In this document: piece by piece, positions 16,877-27,257 of the stretch
How positions within the stretch are numbered: the first letter of the stretch is position 1
How the letters are laid out: every line of letters starts with the position of its first letter
Source: Bacillus fonticola
GTDB lineage: Bacteria > Bacillota > Bacilli > Bacillales > JC228
Assembly: GCF_012955605.1 (NCBI RefSeq)
Contig: NZ_CP052135.1
Span: 771,001 to 835,000, forward strand
Reading direction: 5' to 3'
Length of the DNA stretch: 64,000 nucleotides
The notes under the pieces: model-generated
Told to the model about the DNA's origin: nothing
The model's input: the letters and a program-made list of their open reading frames with translations, nothing else
Database searches by the model: none
Made by a program: the position numbers and the translations under genes

Positions 16877-17809
16877 TTATACTTTCTTCAATTCACTCCC
16901 AAGAAACTTAGCTAACTCCAGCATACCAAATTTACTAGCGATAGCTTCAGCATCGGAGTTGTAGTTCGTATTCGTATTGATATCGTACGTGTACACGACA
17001 CCATTTTCGTCTCTAATGAATTCAATACCGGCAACTTGAATCCCGTTAGCCAATAAAAACTGTTCATAGTTTGCTATGAACGCTTCATTAAATCCCTCAA
17101 TAATTTGGAACTTTGGCGTTTCCTCTTGTTCACCTACAGGACAAAACAAGTCATCGATTGTACAAGCATCTGCTGGGCAGAGCTCAAACCCTTCTGATGT
17201 GTCTACTTTCACCGCATAAACGAACTTCCCACCAACAAATTCACAACGTGTAATGGATGAATCGGCCGATTGAATATATTCTTGTACAAGCGTAATCCCA
17301 TCCACAGGTAATTCAAACGTTGGACCGTAGACATACTCTTTAAGGGCATCAATTGAATGGAACAACTGAACGCCTAATCCTTTGCCAGCACGGTTATGCT
17401 TTGTAATAAAGGAAGGTTTGTTCAATTTAATCGCCGCTTCAATAATTTGTTCTTTTCCAACAGCTGCGATCGTTTTCGGTGTTTGGATACCGGCTTTTTC
17501 TAATGCTGTATATTGGTTGACTTTGCTTACTTCAAGTCTTAATGCACGACTTCCGTTGATGACTTTTCGATCATGCATCTCAAGCCAAGCAAGAACGGAT
17601 TCTGTCATTTCAGGTGCATACCGGTGATCGCGTGTATGTGAAGAAGCGCTCATCCGGCTATAAAAAACGCCTTCTGGTGGTTCTTCTGATAAATCAATAA
17701 TGCCTTCATGTAAAAACCACTGTTCATATGGCAATTCCAATTCTTCCAGTCTTTTTACCAAATGGTCCGTCCATTCTTGATTTTCATGCAGAATATAAAT
17801 TTTGCTCAT
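16877..17809 (-). CDS. ATP-grasp (RimK-like) ligase
   Basis: A 310-residue ATP-grasp protein of the RimK/glutathione-synthetase type, which forms amide bonds by carboxylate phosphorylation. Visible features are the ATP-binding KPSFITKHNRAGKGLGVQLF, the VQEYIQ hinge and the metal-binding YDINTNTNYN (D and N ligands). It starts directly at the stop of the upstream gene (TAAATG), so it is translationally coupled to the SfnG-like monooxygenase. Nearby residues such as HENQEW at the N-terminus suggest a dedicated N-terminal domain. The amino-acid and acceptor substrates are unknown. The coupling suggests it conjugates or deconjugates the monooxygenase substrate or product, or makes a cofactor-like adduct (inference). 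Confidence 0.85.
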   Translation of the reverse strand: MSKIYILHENQEWTDHLVKRLEELELPYEQWFLHEGIIDLSEEPPEGVFYSRMSASSHTRDHRYAPEMTESVLAWLEMHDRKVINGSRALRLEVSKVNQYTALEKAGIQTPKTIAAVGKEQIIEAAIKLNKPSFITKHNRAGKGLGVQLFHSIDALKEYVYGPTFELPVDGITLVQEYIQSADSSITRCEFVGGKFVYAVKVDTSEGFELCPADACTIDDLFCPVGEQEETPKFQIIEGFNEAFIANYEQFLLANGIQVAGIEFIRDENGVVYTYDINTNTNYNSDAEAIASKFGMLELAKFLGSELKKV

Positions 17810-18862
17810 TTATATGAACTCCTTTTGTGTTCTTTTAGCCTCAACTAAAGGCATGACATCTTTTGCGAACCGTTCCATTTCTTCTAACTGCGGAGAAAAT
17901 TGAAGTAATAGCAAATCAATACCGACTGCTTCATAGGCTAAAATTTTGTCAGCAATTTGTTCTGGTGTACCGATAAGATTTGGGCGTAATCCGCGGTTGG
18001 ATACAGAATAATCATATAGTTTTACCTGTTGTTCGAGTTGAGACTTCCCAACGAAATCTTTATAACCTGCGTATCCACTCGATTCTTTTACATTAGTTAT
18101 TCTTTCAATCTCTTTTTCAACTTCGGCTTCTGTGTTCCGACATACGATATAAGCAGCCATACCGAACGATTGGAACGGAGCTTTCCCTGTAGCTTGTCGA
18201 CGTTCTTTCATATCGGCTACCTTTTCGCTCACTTCTTCAACGGTACCACCGTGCATGACATAGGCGTCGCAGTTGTTTACGATCGCTTGCTTACCACGAG
18301 GGCTTTCTCCACCCGCATAAAGGATTGGGTTAGGTCGTTGAACAGGCTTTGGAGACAGGTGGGTATTTTTTAGGGAATAAAACTTTCCATTATAATCAAA
18401 TACATCCTCTGTCCATAGTCCTTTTAATATTTCAACAAACTCTTCTGTCCGGTCATAGCGCTCATCATGCTCTGTGAAGATTCCACCGTATTGACGCGCT
18501 TCCTCTTCCCACCATGCCGAAACGACATTCAAGGTGAAGCGACCATTACTAATTTGGTCAATATTCGCCGCCATTTTAGCTGTTACTGCTGGATTGTGAA
18601 AACCAGGTCTGATGGCTGTCATAATTTCAATTTTATTTGTTACAGCAGCCAATGCAGCCGCAGTTGACCAAGCTTCAAGCGAGGGGCTTTCTGGACCTTT
18701 TATATCATTTAAGTAAAGTTCGGCGATTAATGTCGTATCATATCCCCAATCTTCCGCTGCTTGTATGACCTTTTTGGCATAGTCAAACGTTGGAGGCATC
18801 TTTTCATCCTCTACGTTTCTAAGCCATCCACCAAATATAGGTAACCAAAAACCGTATTTCAT
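17810..18862 (-). CDS. LLM-class FMNH2-dependent monooxygenase, SfnG-like
   Basis: A 350-residue luciferase-like (beta/alpha)8 flavin monooxygenase. The MKYGFWLPIFGGWLRN start and AELYLNDIKGPESPSLEAWS, RPGFHNPAVTAKMAANID and VSAWWEEEARQYGG blocks are typical of the dimethylsulfone monooxygenase (SfnG)/SsuD group, which cleaves C-S bonds to release sulfur. GIDLLLLQFSPQLEEMERF closes the barrel. It is the first gene of a two-gene operon with an ATP-grasp ligase. The substrate is probably an organosulfur compound (family inference), but no sulfonate transporter or flavin reductase is adjacent. The GGGAGATG site lies upstream of the ATG. Confidence 0.88.
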   Translation of the reverse strand: MKYGFWLPIFGGWLRNVEDEKMPPTFDYAKKVIQAAEDWGYDTTLIAELYLNDIKGPESPSLEAWSTAAALAAVTNKIEIMTAIRPGFHNPAVTAKMAANIDQISNGRFTLNVVSAWWEEEARQYGGIFTEHDERYDRTEEFVEILKGLWTEDVFDYNGKFYSLKNTHLSPKPVQRPNPILYAGGESPRGKQAIVNNCDAYVMHGGTVEEVSEKVADMKERRQATGKAPFQSFGMAAYIVCRNTEAEVEKEIERITNVKESSGYAGYKDFVGKSQLEQQVKLYDYSVSNRGLRPNLIGTPEQIADKILAYEAVGIDLLLLQFSPQLEEMERFAKDVMPLVEAKRTQKEFI

Positions 18863-19077
18863 CGCGCGTCATCTCCCAATGTTCTTGTTAATATCGCTAC
18901 TGAACGTCCCTTGTATAAAGAGTGCGAAATTTGTGGTGATTATCAATAAGTAATCCTATCAAGCAACTTGGTTTTAGTCAATTGATATTCACTGAGGTAG
19001 CGGTGAACGTATGATTTTTACATATTAAAACGGGAAAAGTTTACGAGTACTACTTTAGTCGTACATGACAAACTGAT

Positions 19078-20286
19078 TTGCTACAAAAGGTCGGAATTAC
19101 TCAAGGTGTCACTTTTGAAAGCCTTCCAATTGCGGGTGTTTTAGCAAATGCAGATCAGATGAAAGCTTTGCTTACAAGTCCGGAAGTTTATTCTATCTAC
19201 GACAATGAAGACGTGGAATATGAGAACGAATCTGCAACTGATTTAACAGGAGTTGATCAAGTACGAAAGGATGACGCTTTCCGACAGCTTAATGGGGGAC
19301 TGCCTGTGACCGGAAAAGGAATCGGTGTCGTTGTGAACGATAGTGGAATTGACGGAACACACCCAGATCTCGAGTTCGGTGATCACCTCGTGCAAAATGT
19401 AATGTCTTCTACGAATCTAAATTCTGTTACTTCTCTGCTTCCGATTTCTTACGTGGAAGGTGTTCCAAATACAGATAGTACGGGTGGGCATGGCACTCAT
19501 GTCGCTGGTATAGTAGGTGCAACTGGCGAAATGTCTGGTGGGTTGTATGAAGGAGTAGCACCAGGAGCCAACCTGATTGGCTACGGTTCGGGTGTGGCTT
19601 TAGCTCTTCTAGATACGCTCGGTGGGTTCGACTATGCGTTAACCCATCAAGCGGAATATAACATACGCGTCGTTACGAATTCTTGGGGGACTACGGGTGA
19701 TGCTGGAACAGACTTTGAACCATTTGACCCAATAAATGTGGCGACAAAGGCGTTATATGATCGTGGAATTGTGACGGTATTTTCTGCAGGGAACTCTGGT
19801 CCTGAGCAGGCAACCATTTCTGGAAACTATAAAAAAGCTCCTTGGGTGATTACCGTTGCAGCCGGAACGAATCAGATGGAGCTTACGGACTTTTCCTCTC
19901 GTGGTGTCGATGGGAAGGGTAGAACGGTCGTTGTAGATGGGGAAGCGTTCACATGGGAAGATCGACCGACCGTTACAGCACCTGGTGAGGGAATCGTGTC
20001 TACTAGAACGATAGCGCCAGTTTCTAGCCTGGGGATTACAGAGGATGTAAACACCATTGACCCAGCCTACTTACCTTACTACACGACGATGAGTGGTACG
20101 TCAATGGCAGCTCCACATGTCGCTGGAGTGGTCGCCCTCATGTTGGAAGCGAATCCGCTGTTATCGCCTGACAAAGTAAAAGAGATCATCGAAAACACCG
20201 CAACCAACATGCCAGCTTATGAACAATGGGAAGTTGGAGCAGGGTATGTAGATGCTTACGCTGCTGTCAGTGCTGCATTCAATTAG
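19078..20286 (+). CDS. S8 subtilisin-like protease, 5'-truncated (no signal peptide)
   Basis: The frame encodes a subtilase core with Asp (VVNDSGIDGTH), His (GHGTHVAG) and Ser (SGTSMAAPHVAG) all present, about 60% alike to the neighbouring protease at 20532. Relative to that paralog it lacks the signal peptide and first part of the inhibitor I9 propeptide; it begins within it (VGITQGVTFESLPIAGVLA). Only a TTG with no ribosome binding site is available at 19078, and an in-frame TGA lies just upstream (19069). The enzyme core looks conserved, but the protein is probably not made or exported. It also lacks the P-domain and SLH-like C-terminus of its neighbour. Confidence 0.7.
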   Translation: MLQKVGITQGVTFESLPIAGVLANADQMKALLTSPEVYSIYDNEDVEYENESATDLTGVDQVRKDDAFRQLNGGLPVTGKGIGVVVNDSGIDGTHPDLEFGDHLVQNVMSSTNLNSVTSLLPISYVEGVPNTDSTGGHGTHVAGIVGATGEMSGGLYEGVAPGANLIGYGSGVALALLDTLGGFDYALTHQAEYNIRVVTNSWGTTGDAGTDFEPFDPINVATKALYDRGIVTVFSAGNSGPEQATISGNYKKAPWVITVAAGTNQMELTDFSSRGVDGKGRTVVVDGEAFTWEDRPTVTAPGEGIVSTRTIAPVSSLGITEDVNTIDPAYLPYYTTMSGTSMAAPHVAGVVALMLEANPLLSPDKVKEIIENTATNMPAYEQWEVGAGYVDAYAAVSAAFN

Positions 20287-20345
20287 CTGTACACTTAGCT
20301 ATATGGATGCGGAAAGTCGATAAACAAAATGGTTTTTATTTATGA

Positions 20346-20376
20346 ACGCGCTTTTTCTAAAGTGCGTCTTTTTTTT
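20346..20376 (+). terminator. Terminator after the first protease gene
   Basis: ACGCGCTTT and AAAGTGCGT pair with one mismatch, followed by CTTTTTTTT, about 60 bp after the stop codon. Confidence 0.75.
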
Positions 20377-20531
20377 CTTAATTGGCTTTAGACCCCTGTC
20401 TACTACTTTTGTACAACTGAGAATAGTACGGCAGGGTCTGTATTTTACGTCCTTTGTGGAATAGGTTAGTCACCGTGAAATTGGGATAATGGATATAGGA
20501 ATTTTCACATAACTTGAAAGGTGGTAATGAA

Positions 20532-22996
20532 GTGAAAAAATTTGTCACTGTTTTTATTGCGGTCGTCATGATGTTGTCGATGAGCAGCTCCCCTTCATTT
20601 TCTGTAAAGGCTGAGACAACTGTGGTAGTGGATGATTTGCTGCAAAAAGAACTCACTACAGAAAGCGGTCCGTATCAGGTCATTGTGACATTTAAAGCTG
20701 ACGGAGCACCTACAGAAGAACAAGTAAAGCTATTGTCTGATCTAGGCATCCAGACCGGTACGACTATGCAATCGCTGCCAATGGCGGGAGTGCTTGCTAC
20801 GAAAGCACAAATTGAAAGACTAGAAGAAAGTGATGAAGTATTATCGTTATATTTAAATAAGAAACTGGACTATGTCAACGACGTGTCCACTGCTGTTACG
20901 GGTGTAGACAAATTGCGCACAGATGATCGTCTTCGTAAACAAAACGGTGGTCTACCTGTAACGGGTAAAGGCGTAGGTGTTGTTGTCAATGATAGTGGAA
21001 TAGACGGGACCCATAAGGATGTTGAGTTCGGTCGAAACTTAGTTCAAAACGTTGCGGGAACAACGAATTTAGGTAGTATAACTGGAGTAGTCCCTGTTTC
21101 CTACACAGAAGGAGTCGTCAATACCGATACGAACTCTGGGCATGGTACCCATGTTGCAGCAACAGTGGGTGGAACGGGAGCCTTGTCAGCAGGTAAACAC
21201 GAAGGCGCAGCACCGGGGGCAGATCTCATCGGTTATGGATCGGGAGCCGCGTTATTTATTCTTGATGGGATCGGTGGTTTTGACTATGCCATTACAAATC
21301 AATCGGAGTATAACATTCGCGTAATCACCAATTCATGGGGATCTTCAGGGGACTTTGACCCGTATAGTCCTATCAATCTAGCGAGTAAAGCTGCTTATGA
21401 CCGTGGTATGGTCGTATTGTTTGCTGCGGGGAATGCGGGACCAGGAGAAAATACGCACAACCCTTATGCCAAAGCACCGTGGGTCATTTCAGTAGCCGCT
21501 GGCGAAAAGGATGGAACATTGGCAGACTTCTCTTCTCGAGGTACAAAGGGGGTAGGGGGACCTTTACGTTGGACGGTGAGCAATGGACTTGGGAAGATCG
21601 CCCAACCGTTACAGCACCAGGGGTAGATGTGATTTCAGCCAAAACCGTATCGCCTTTAAATTTAATTTCAGCGGACGTAGACGCAGCCATGATTGAACCA
21701 GCGTATTTACCCTATTATACAGTCAAGAGTGGTACGTCCATGGCAACACCGCTCGTAGCTGGAATTGTCGCACTAGTCTTAGAAGCAAATCCGTTATTAT
21801 CTCCTTCAGAGGTGAAGGATTTGTTACAAGAAACGGCCACAAACATGCCTGGCTATGAACCTTGGGAAGTCGGCGCAGGATACGTGAATGCTTACGCAGC
21901 AGTAGACAAAGCCTTTACGAATCAGCCATATGGGCAAACGGTGAATCTTTACCGCGATTTTACTAGCAATGTGGAAAGTGATACAACACAGGAAGACTTT
22001 TCAGTAGACTATAATCCTGCGACATTTGTTTCTGACAATGCCTATGAATTTACAGTAGAAGAAGGACTAACTAGTTTAGTTGCGCAAGTGAATGCAGAAG
22101 GGATTCTTGGGCAAACGGGTAATCCGGTCAATCTGGTTTTAATCGCTCCAGATGGAACTGAGTATAGCTCCGGAATTAGTGTGCTGTTTACTTTAGAATA
22201 CAACCGGACTGTTTCCGTATCGAATCCATTGGCAGGCAAGTGGAAGGCTGAAATTCGTGGATTGAGAGGGGACGAAGCAAATCCGGTCGGAATAGCCACA
22301 CCAGAAGTTGTCAATGGCTCTATAAAATTTTCAAGGGTCAGTGGTTTTTCTGGATTAAATGATATTGAAGGACATGAAGCAGCAGCAGCAATTAAAATGG
22401 CAGTCAATGAAAGACTCGTCGATGGATTTAAAAACGGGAATTACAAACCAGATGAGAAACTAAAAAGAAAAGACTTGGCGGAATACTTAGTTATGGGGGC
22501 GGAAATTCGTCAAGCACTACCAGCCTCGCCAACCTTTAAAGATGTTTCTGAAGGAGATGTCGCCTTTGTAGAAGCGGTCACTGCAAAAGGTGCTGCCTTC
22601 CGCGACGTTCGCAACATTTTTGATGGAGTCATGCTAGCTAAAGAGAATGATACGTTTTCTCCTAAAGCTAGCGTTTCAAGAGCTGAACTAGCCTACTCAC
22701 TCGTTCAAGCGCTTGGATTGCAAGAGGAGGCACTTGATTTTACTGGGGAATTAACCGTCCAGTATGGAGAGGAGAGAATTGTGATAGAGGACGTCGGTAG
22801 CATTCCTTCCGATCTAAAAGGCTACGTACAACTAGCGTTAGATCTAAACATTTTAAATGCATACTTTGACGTAACCCAAGGACAGTATGACTTAGAGCCA
22901 ACTGTACACGCCACCTTCGCACCAAGCCAGGAAGTGTCTCGAGGCGATTTTGCAGTGGCTGTAACAAGATACTACAACGCCTTTTTGAGTAACTAA
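20532..22996 (+). pseudogene. Secreted S8 protease with SLH-like C-terminus, disrupted by a frameshift
   Basis: GTG 20532 (after AAAGGTGG) encodes a signal peptide (KKFVTVFIAVVMMLSM), an I9 propeptide and a subtilase domain with Asp and His. After SSRGTKG the frame shifts by -1 at about 21545-21552, a run of AAA and five G. The second frame continues GRGTFTLDGEQW, then the catalytic Ser (SGTSMATPLVAG), a P/beta-sandwich domain and S-layer-homology-like repeats (about the last 200 residues), which would bind it to the cell wall. Comparison with the upstream paralog shows that one base is missing. Without frameshifting the product ends before the catalytic Ser. It could be true decay, a sequencing error in the homopolymer, or slippage at A-AAG-GGG. 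Confidence 0.85.
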
Positions 22997-23116
22997 AGTA
23001 AGGGGAAAATCTTTAGTGTAGTACTAAAGAACTAATCGCAATATAACCTTTGCTTAATAGAAATATGTGCTTGTTTTTGACAAACTGAATAAATATAAAC
23101 CTTCTAAATAGGTTTT

Positions 23117-23164
23117 ACCCAAATTGGTTAGTGATGAGAGTCATTTGACCAGTTTGGGTTTTTT
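23117..23164 (+). terminator. Terminator after the protease gene
   Basis: ACCCAAATTGGT and ACCAGTTTGGGT pair with one mismatch, followed by TTTTTT. Confidence 0.85.
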
Positions 23165-23248
23165 CTTTTCAAAAAGAGACGATTACGATACGATACTAGT
23201 TAACGAAATATTAAAACATCAACGGTAGTAGCTGTCTAGGAGGGCTTT

Positions 23249-25108
23249 ATGAAGAAGTGGAAGATGTTCCTTAAAACGGAAAAACCCGCAAAAGTGTATA
23301 TGATGAGCATCTCTATAATCGGGTGGCTATATGTTGCTGTGCAAGTGTTTTATATAGAGGAATGGCGGGATCCGTTGATCTATGTACTGCTCATCATCTT
23401 CTTAGCAGTTTGTGAGGTTTATCCAATGCCCGTTTGGAAAGGGTTTACATCGATCGGCTTCCCCATTGTGTTCGTCTTATATTTTGTTTTTGGACTTCCG
23501 ATTGCCATGATCAGCTACGCGCTGGTTATATTTTTTGTCAATATTATAGATCATCGTCCACTACGGATCGCTTGCTTTAATCCTGCCCAGCTTGTTTTAA
23601 GTTTCTCTGCGTCAGCTAGTCTAGCGCAGCTTCTTGTTCCATTTATCATCAAGGATGGAAGTGTCACTTTATCCCATATGACCGAGCTTGTCATCCTAGC
23701 GATCTTCTTTTACATTTTGAATAACTTAATTGTCGACTTAGTTTTGTTAATTCGACCCCATCCATATCCATTACATATTTGGAAGCAAAAGCTAGTTTCT
23801 GAATTGAATAGTGGTGCCATTTCTGTTTTATATGGCGGTCTATTTTTATTACTAGGCAGTCAAAATCGTGGACAAATAGACGTTTTTTCTTTCTTCTTCT
23901 TTTTCTCGCCTCTCGTTGGTCTTGCACTCTTAAGCTCTGTCATTGTTCGATTGAAAAAGGAAAAGAGTCGCTTGAATGCACTTTTTTCCCTAACCTCCAA
24001 GCTGAATAAAATGGTGCCTACAAAAGAATGGGTGGATTCATTAAAATCAAACTTTCACGAACTCATTGATGTAGAAGGTATTTTATTATGGACAAATGAA
24101 AAAGGGAGATGGAAAACCAGCTACGAGGAAGGAAGAGTAAACTTCGGGACTCCTTTACGTGAAGAAACGATCACCGTGTTTGAACAGATGGAAAAGCCTC
24201 TTACTATTGCAAATAACAAAAAAGAAATGGTACCAGCCCAAGAGTGTTTTCATTCAGCACTTCGCAGCTTTGTCTTCGCGCCACTTGTCATAGAAAACGA
24301 GACGGTGGGTATATTTGTAGTGGCGAGAAGTAGAACGAAAAGCTTTACCCACGGCGAAGTTCAATCAATTGCAACACTGTCCAACCAGTTAGCAGTCATC
24401 ATTAAAACAAGGGTACTCATTTTGGAAAAAGAAAAACGCACTTTATTAGAGGAACGAAATCGAATTGCACGTGATATCCATGATGGAATCGCTCAAACTT
24501 TAGCAGCAGCCTTAATGAAGCTCGAAACGGCTCAGAGGAAATGGGAGAAGAATCCCGAAGAATCGATGTATCTCGTTACAGACAGCATGGAGAAAATTAG
24601 AAGTAGCTTGAAGCAAGTGAGGCAGTCTATTTATGCGCTAAGACCCAATCCAACGGAACGTGTCGGTCTACAAACAGCCATAAAACAAAAAATGCATGCA
24701 TTCGAGCAAGAAACGGGATTACATTTTTCTTTCGAAGAACGGGGCAAAGCAGAGACGTTAAGTACAATGGTAGAAAAAGTTTTATTCGAAACCTTTCAAG
24801 AAAGTATCCAAAATATAGTGAAGCACGCAAAGGCTACAAAGGTAGAAACACTAGTAAGCTACCAAAAAGAGCATATTATATTGAAAGTGAAGGATGATGG
24901 AGTTGGCTTCTCTTTATTAGAAGCGATGATGAAAGCGCAGAAGGAACCTCATTTTGGTATTTTACAAATGAACGATGCTGCCGAAAAAATAGGGTCGTCT
25001 TTGCAAATAAATAGTAAGCCTGGAAAGGGAACCGAAATCGTGATGACTGTACCAAAAATGGGCATAGAAGGAGGGACGGAGGATGATTCAACTTATGCTA
25101 GTGGATGA
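23249..25108 (+). CDS. Membrane-bound NarL-type sensor histidine kinase with GAF domain
   Basis: A 619-residue kinase. The first ~235 residues form about six or seven membrane helices, with few extracellular loops. A GAF-like domain (about 255-395) and a coiled linker follow, then the HisKA_3 dimerisation domain with the phosphorylated H411 ([13 protein letters not shown]), and an HATPase domain with [18 protein letters not shown] and GKGTEI. It would sense a membrane or ligand signal and phosphorylate the downstream regulator. TAGGAGGG precedes ATG 23249. The response regulator gene begins inside its last 26 bases. Its targets are unknown; the proteases upstream are candidates by proximity only. 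Confidence 0.92.
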   Translation: MKKWKMFLKTEKPAKVYMMSISIIGWLYVAVQVFYIEEWRDPLIYVLLIIFLAVCEVYPMPVWKGFTSIGFPIVFVLYFVFGLPIAMISYALVIFFVNIIDHRPLRIACFNPAQLVLSFSASASLAQLLVPFIIKDGSVTLSHMTELVILAIFFYILNNLIVDLVLLIRPHPYPLHIWKQKLVSELNSGAISVLYGGLFLLLGSQNRGQIDVFSFFFFFSPLVGLALLSSVIVRLKKEKSRLNALFSLTSKLNKMVPTKEWVDSLKSNFHELIDVEGILLWTNEKGRWKTSYEEGRVNFGTPLREETITVFEQMEKPLTIANNKKEMVPAQECFHSALRSFVFAPLVIENETVGIFVVARSRTKSFTHGEVQSIATLSNQLAVIIKTRVLILEKEKRTLLEERNRIARDIHDGIAQTLAAALMKLETAQRKWEKNPEESMYLVTDSMEKIRSSLKQVRQSIYALRPNPTERVGLQTAIKQKMHAFEQETGLHFSFEERGKAETLSTMVEKVLFETFQESIQNIVKHAKATKVETLVSYQKEHIILKVKDDGVGFSLLEAMMKAQKEPHFGILQMNDAAEKIGSSLQINSKPGKGTEIVMTVPKMGIEGGTEDDSTYASG

Positions 25109-25718
25109 CCATGCCATTTTGCGGGACGGGTTACGAAACCTTTTGGAAGTAGAGGAAGATATTCAAGTGGTGGGAGAAGCCGTTTCAGGTGAGGATGCTG
25201 TGTCCAAAATGAAGGAATGCCAACCTGACGTAGTTTTAATGGACATTAACATGCCGAAAATGAACGGAGTTGAAGTAACAGGCCTATTGAAAAAACAGTA
25301 CCCCAGTACGAAGGTTCTCATCTTAACGATGCACGATCACGATGAATACTTTATGTCAGCCATCCGTGAAGGGGCTGACGGCTATTTGCTAAAAGATGCC
25401 CCCTTTGACCAAGTAATAGAAGCGATTCGAACAGTGGCAAAAGGTGAATCGGTTATTCATCCTGCTATGACAAAAAAACTGCTACATTTTCATCAGCAAA
25501 AAGGACAAAGCGAGGAAAAACAACTATTAACAGAAAGAGAGAAGGAAGTCCTTCAGTGTCTAGTGCAAGGTTTATCGAATAAAGAAATAGCCGACCGCCT
25601 TTTTATAAGTGATAAAACGGTGAAAATCCATGTTAGCAAAATCTTTAAAAAGTTAAACGTAAAGAGTAGATCACAAGTGGTCATTTATGCCGTCCAGCAC
25701 CAGCTAGTCACATTTTAA
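25083..25718 (+). CDS. NarL/LuxR-family response regulator
   Basis: A 211-residue regulator. The receiver domain has the acidic pocket (VDDH), phospho-acceptor D54 ([13 protein letters not shown]), and conserved Thr and Lys (ILTM, LLKDA). A linker leads to a C-terminal LuxR HTH ([20 protein letters not shown] to [16 protein letters not shown]). It overlaps the kinase gene by 26 bp, a typical coupled pair. A strong ribosome binding site, GGAGGGACGGAGG, precedes ATG 25083. The family includes LiaR, VraR, DegU and DesR; the specific regulon is not evident. Confidence 0.93.
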   Translation: MIQLMLVDDHAILRDGLRNLLEVEEDIQVVGEAVSGEDAVSKMKECQPDVVLMDINMPKMNGVEVTGLLKKQYPSTKVLILTMHDHDEYFMSAIREGADGYLLKDAPFDQVIEAIRTVAKGESVIHPAMTKKLLHFHQQKGQSEEKQLLTEREKEVLQCLVQGLSNKEIADRLFISDKTVKIHVSKIFKKLNVKSRSQVVIYAVQHQLVTF

Positions 25719-25764
25719 CGGTGTCAGTCCCCCACCACGGTAAAGGGGTGGGGGACTGACACCG
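25719..25764. repeat. Palindromic repeat acting as intergenic hairpin
   Basis: A near-perfect 46-bp palindrome (CGGTGTCAGTCCCCCACCAC and its complement), starting at the first base after the response regulator stop and ending where the convergent small gene ends. It is a relative of the 58-bp repeats without the CATTGCACA tail, and may serve as a shared terminator. Confidence 0.85.
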
Positions 25765-25944
25765 TTATCGACATGCCCTTAGCTTCTCATTCAGGATTTT
25801 CAGCTCATTTTCAATGGCAGCAATCTGTTTTTCTAAAGGAGATATGTCTCTGTTTACAGATTCTATCTTTTCTAAATCGTTCTGGATGCGTACATAGTCG
25901 GCTTTTAATTCTTGAATAGCGTATTCAATTTCTTTTTTGTTCAT
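25765..25944 (-). CDS. SE1832-family small coiled-coil protein
   Basis: A 59-residue protein, MNKKEIEYAIQELKADYVRI..., with a continuous heptad-like pattern to the end. It fits the SE1832 family of short conserved Firmicutes proteins of unknown function (recalled pattern). Start ATG 25944 follows GAGGG at good spacing; a longer form from 25959 lacks one. It is monocistronic, and its stop abuts the palindromic repeat. Confidence 0.75.
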   Translation of the reverse strand: MNKKEIEYAIQELKADYVRIQNDLEKIESVNRDISPLEKQIAAIENELKILNEKLRACR

Positions 25945-26059
25945 TGTCTCAACCCTCATTTCTACTTATGTAAAGTTGATTATAACATTGAATGACCCCA
26001 TACCGACTATGTAGTGACCTGAACGGATGATTAGTAAATAGGTGGATAACTGGTGGCAG

Positions 26060-26488
26060 TTAATGCTCTCCATCTTTGCTTTGTGCTCGCTCACCTAGTA
26101 CGTCCTCAATTACTTCTAAATGCACCCTTGCCCATGCTTTTTCATGAAAATGTAGGAAAATCCCAATCACGAGAACCCCTACATAAACTACAACAAAAAA
26201 AATCAAAAAATGACTTTTTCCGAGTAACCAGTCTGTCAAAGGTTTAGAGAACATAAAAAATAACCACGGCAGTGTTGTGATGGCGAGGGGAATAGCACCA
26301 GAGCCATTTTGTTCTTTGAGCATATAATACTTCATCTTTTTCAAATTAGAGCTTGTCAATGATTCATAGAAAGAAATAATGCTGTCGATCTCAATGATTT
26401 CTTTTGCAGCTGTCACCTTTTGATCAGTGTCGATTCTTTTTCTGATTCGAAGAAAAAACCTGTGGGCATCCCCACGCAATGTAAACAT
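26060..26488 (-). CDS. Hypothetical membrane protein with two transmembrane segments
   Basis: A 142-residue protein: a basic N-terminal amphipathic part (about 1-60), two hydrophobic helices (about 66-85 and 92-113) separated by a short loop, and a charged C-terminus. GGGAGGGATT precedes the ATG. No family was recognised. It lies alone between a small coiled-coil gene and a long 20-bp tandem array that occupies its upstream side. Confidence 0.7.
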   Translation of the reverse strand: MFTLRGDAHRFFLRIRKRIDTDQKVTAAKEIIEIDSIISFYESLTSSNLKKMKYYMLKEQNGSGAIPLAITTLPWLFFMFSKPLTDWLLGKSHFLIFFVVVYVGVLVIGIFLHFHEKAWARVHLEVIEDVLGERAQSKDGEH

Positions 26489-26555
26489 GTAATCCCTCCC
26501 ACATCACTTTAGTTTGGCTAGGGAAATTTTGTTTATACGCCCACTAGATATAGAA

Positions 26556-27205
26556 GCTCTTATCCGGGGATTAGGGCTCTTATCTGGGATTAACGCTCAT
26601 ATCTGGGGATTAACGCTCTTATCTGGGGATTAACGCTCTTATCTGGGGATTAACGCTCATATCTGGGGATTAACGCTCATATCCCGGGATTAACGCTCAT
26701 ATCCCAGGATTAACGCTCATATCTGGGGATTAACGCTCATATCTCGGGATTAACGCTCATATATGGGGATTAACGCTCATATCTGGGGATTAACGCTCAT
26801 ATCCGGGGATTAACGCTCATATCTGGGGATTAACGCTCTTATCTCAAGATTAACGCTCATATCCCGGGATTAACGCTCATATCCCAGGATTAACGCTCAT
26901 ATCCCGGGATTAGCGCTCTTATTCAGGGCTAACGCTCTTATCCGGGGATTAACGCTCTTATCTCAAGATTAACGCTCATATCCCGGGATTAACGCTCATA
27001 TCCCGGGATTAGCGCTCTTATTCAGGGCTAACGCTCATATCCCGGGATTAACGCTCATATCCGGGGATTAACGCTCATATCCCGGGATTAACGCTCATAT
27101 CCCGGGATTAACGCTCTTATCTGGGGATTAACGCTCTTATCTGGGGATTAACGCTCATATCCGGGGATTAACGCTCATATCTCAGGATTAACGCTCATAT
27201 CCCGG
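26556..27205. repeat. Tandem array A1: about 33 copies of a 20-bp unit
   Basis: The unit is close to GCTCATATCYSGGGATTAAC, repeated head-to-tail with substitutions mainly at the CAT/CTT and CTGGGG/CCCGGG positions. A few units are one base shorter (GCTCTTATTCAGGGCTAAC). There are no spacers, so it is not a CRISPR. It fills nearly the whole gap between two minus-strand genes. Shares the 20-bp period, but not the exact sequence, with the arrays at 34.1, 38.5 and 58.4 kb. Confidence 0.95.
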
Positions 27206-27212
27206 AACGTAC

Positions 27213-27249
27213 ACAAAAAAGTCCTTCCCGAGAGGCTCGGAAAGGACTT
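27213..27249 (-). terminator. Terminator of yfhD
   Basis: AAGTCCTTCCCGA and TCGGAAAGGACTT form a stem. On the minus strand it is followed by a T-run (AAAAAA on the plus strand), just after the yfhD stop. Confidence 0.85.
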
Positions 27250-27257
27250 ATTCAGCA

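Noticed and set aside
26556..27205. CRISPR array candidate because of dense short repeats
   Set aside because: The repeats are directly head-to-tail with no unique spacers, and no cas gene is in the window. The same holds for the arrays at 34.1, 38.5 and 58.4 kb.
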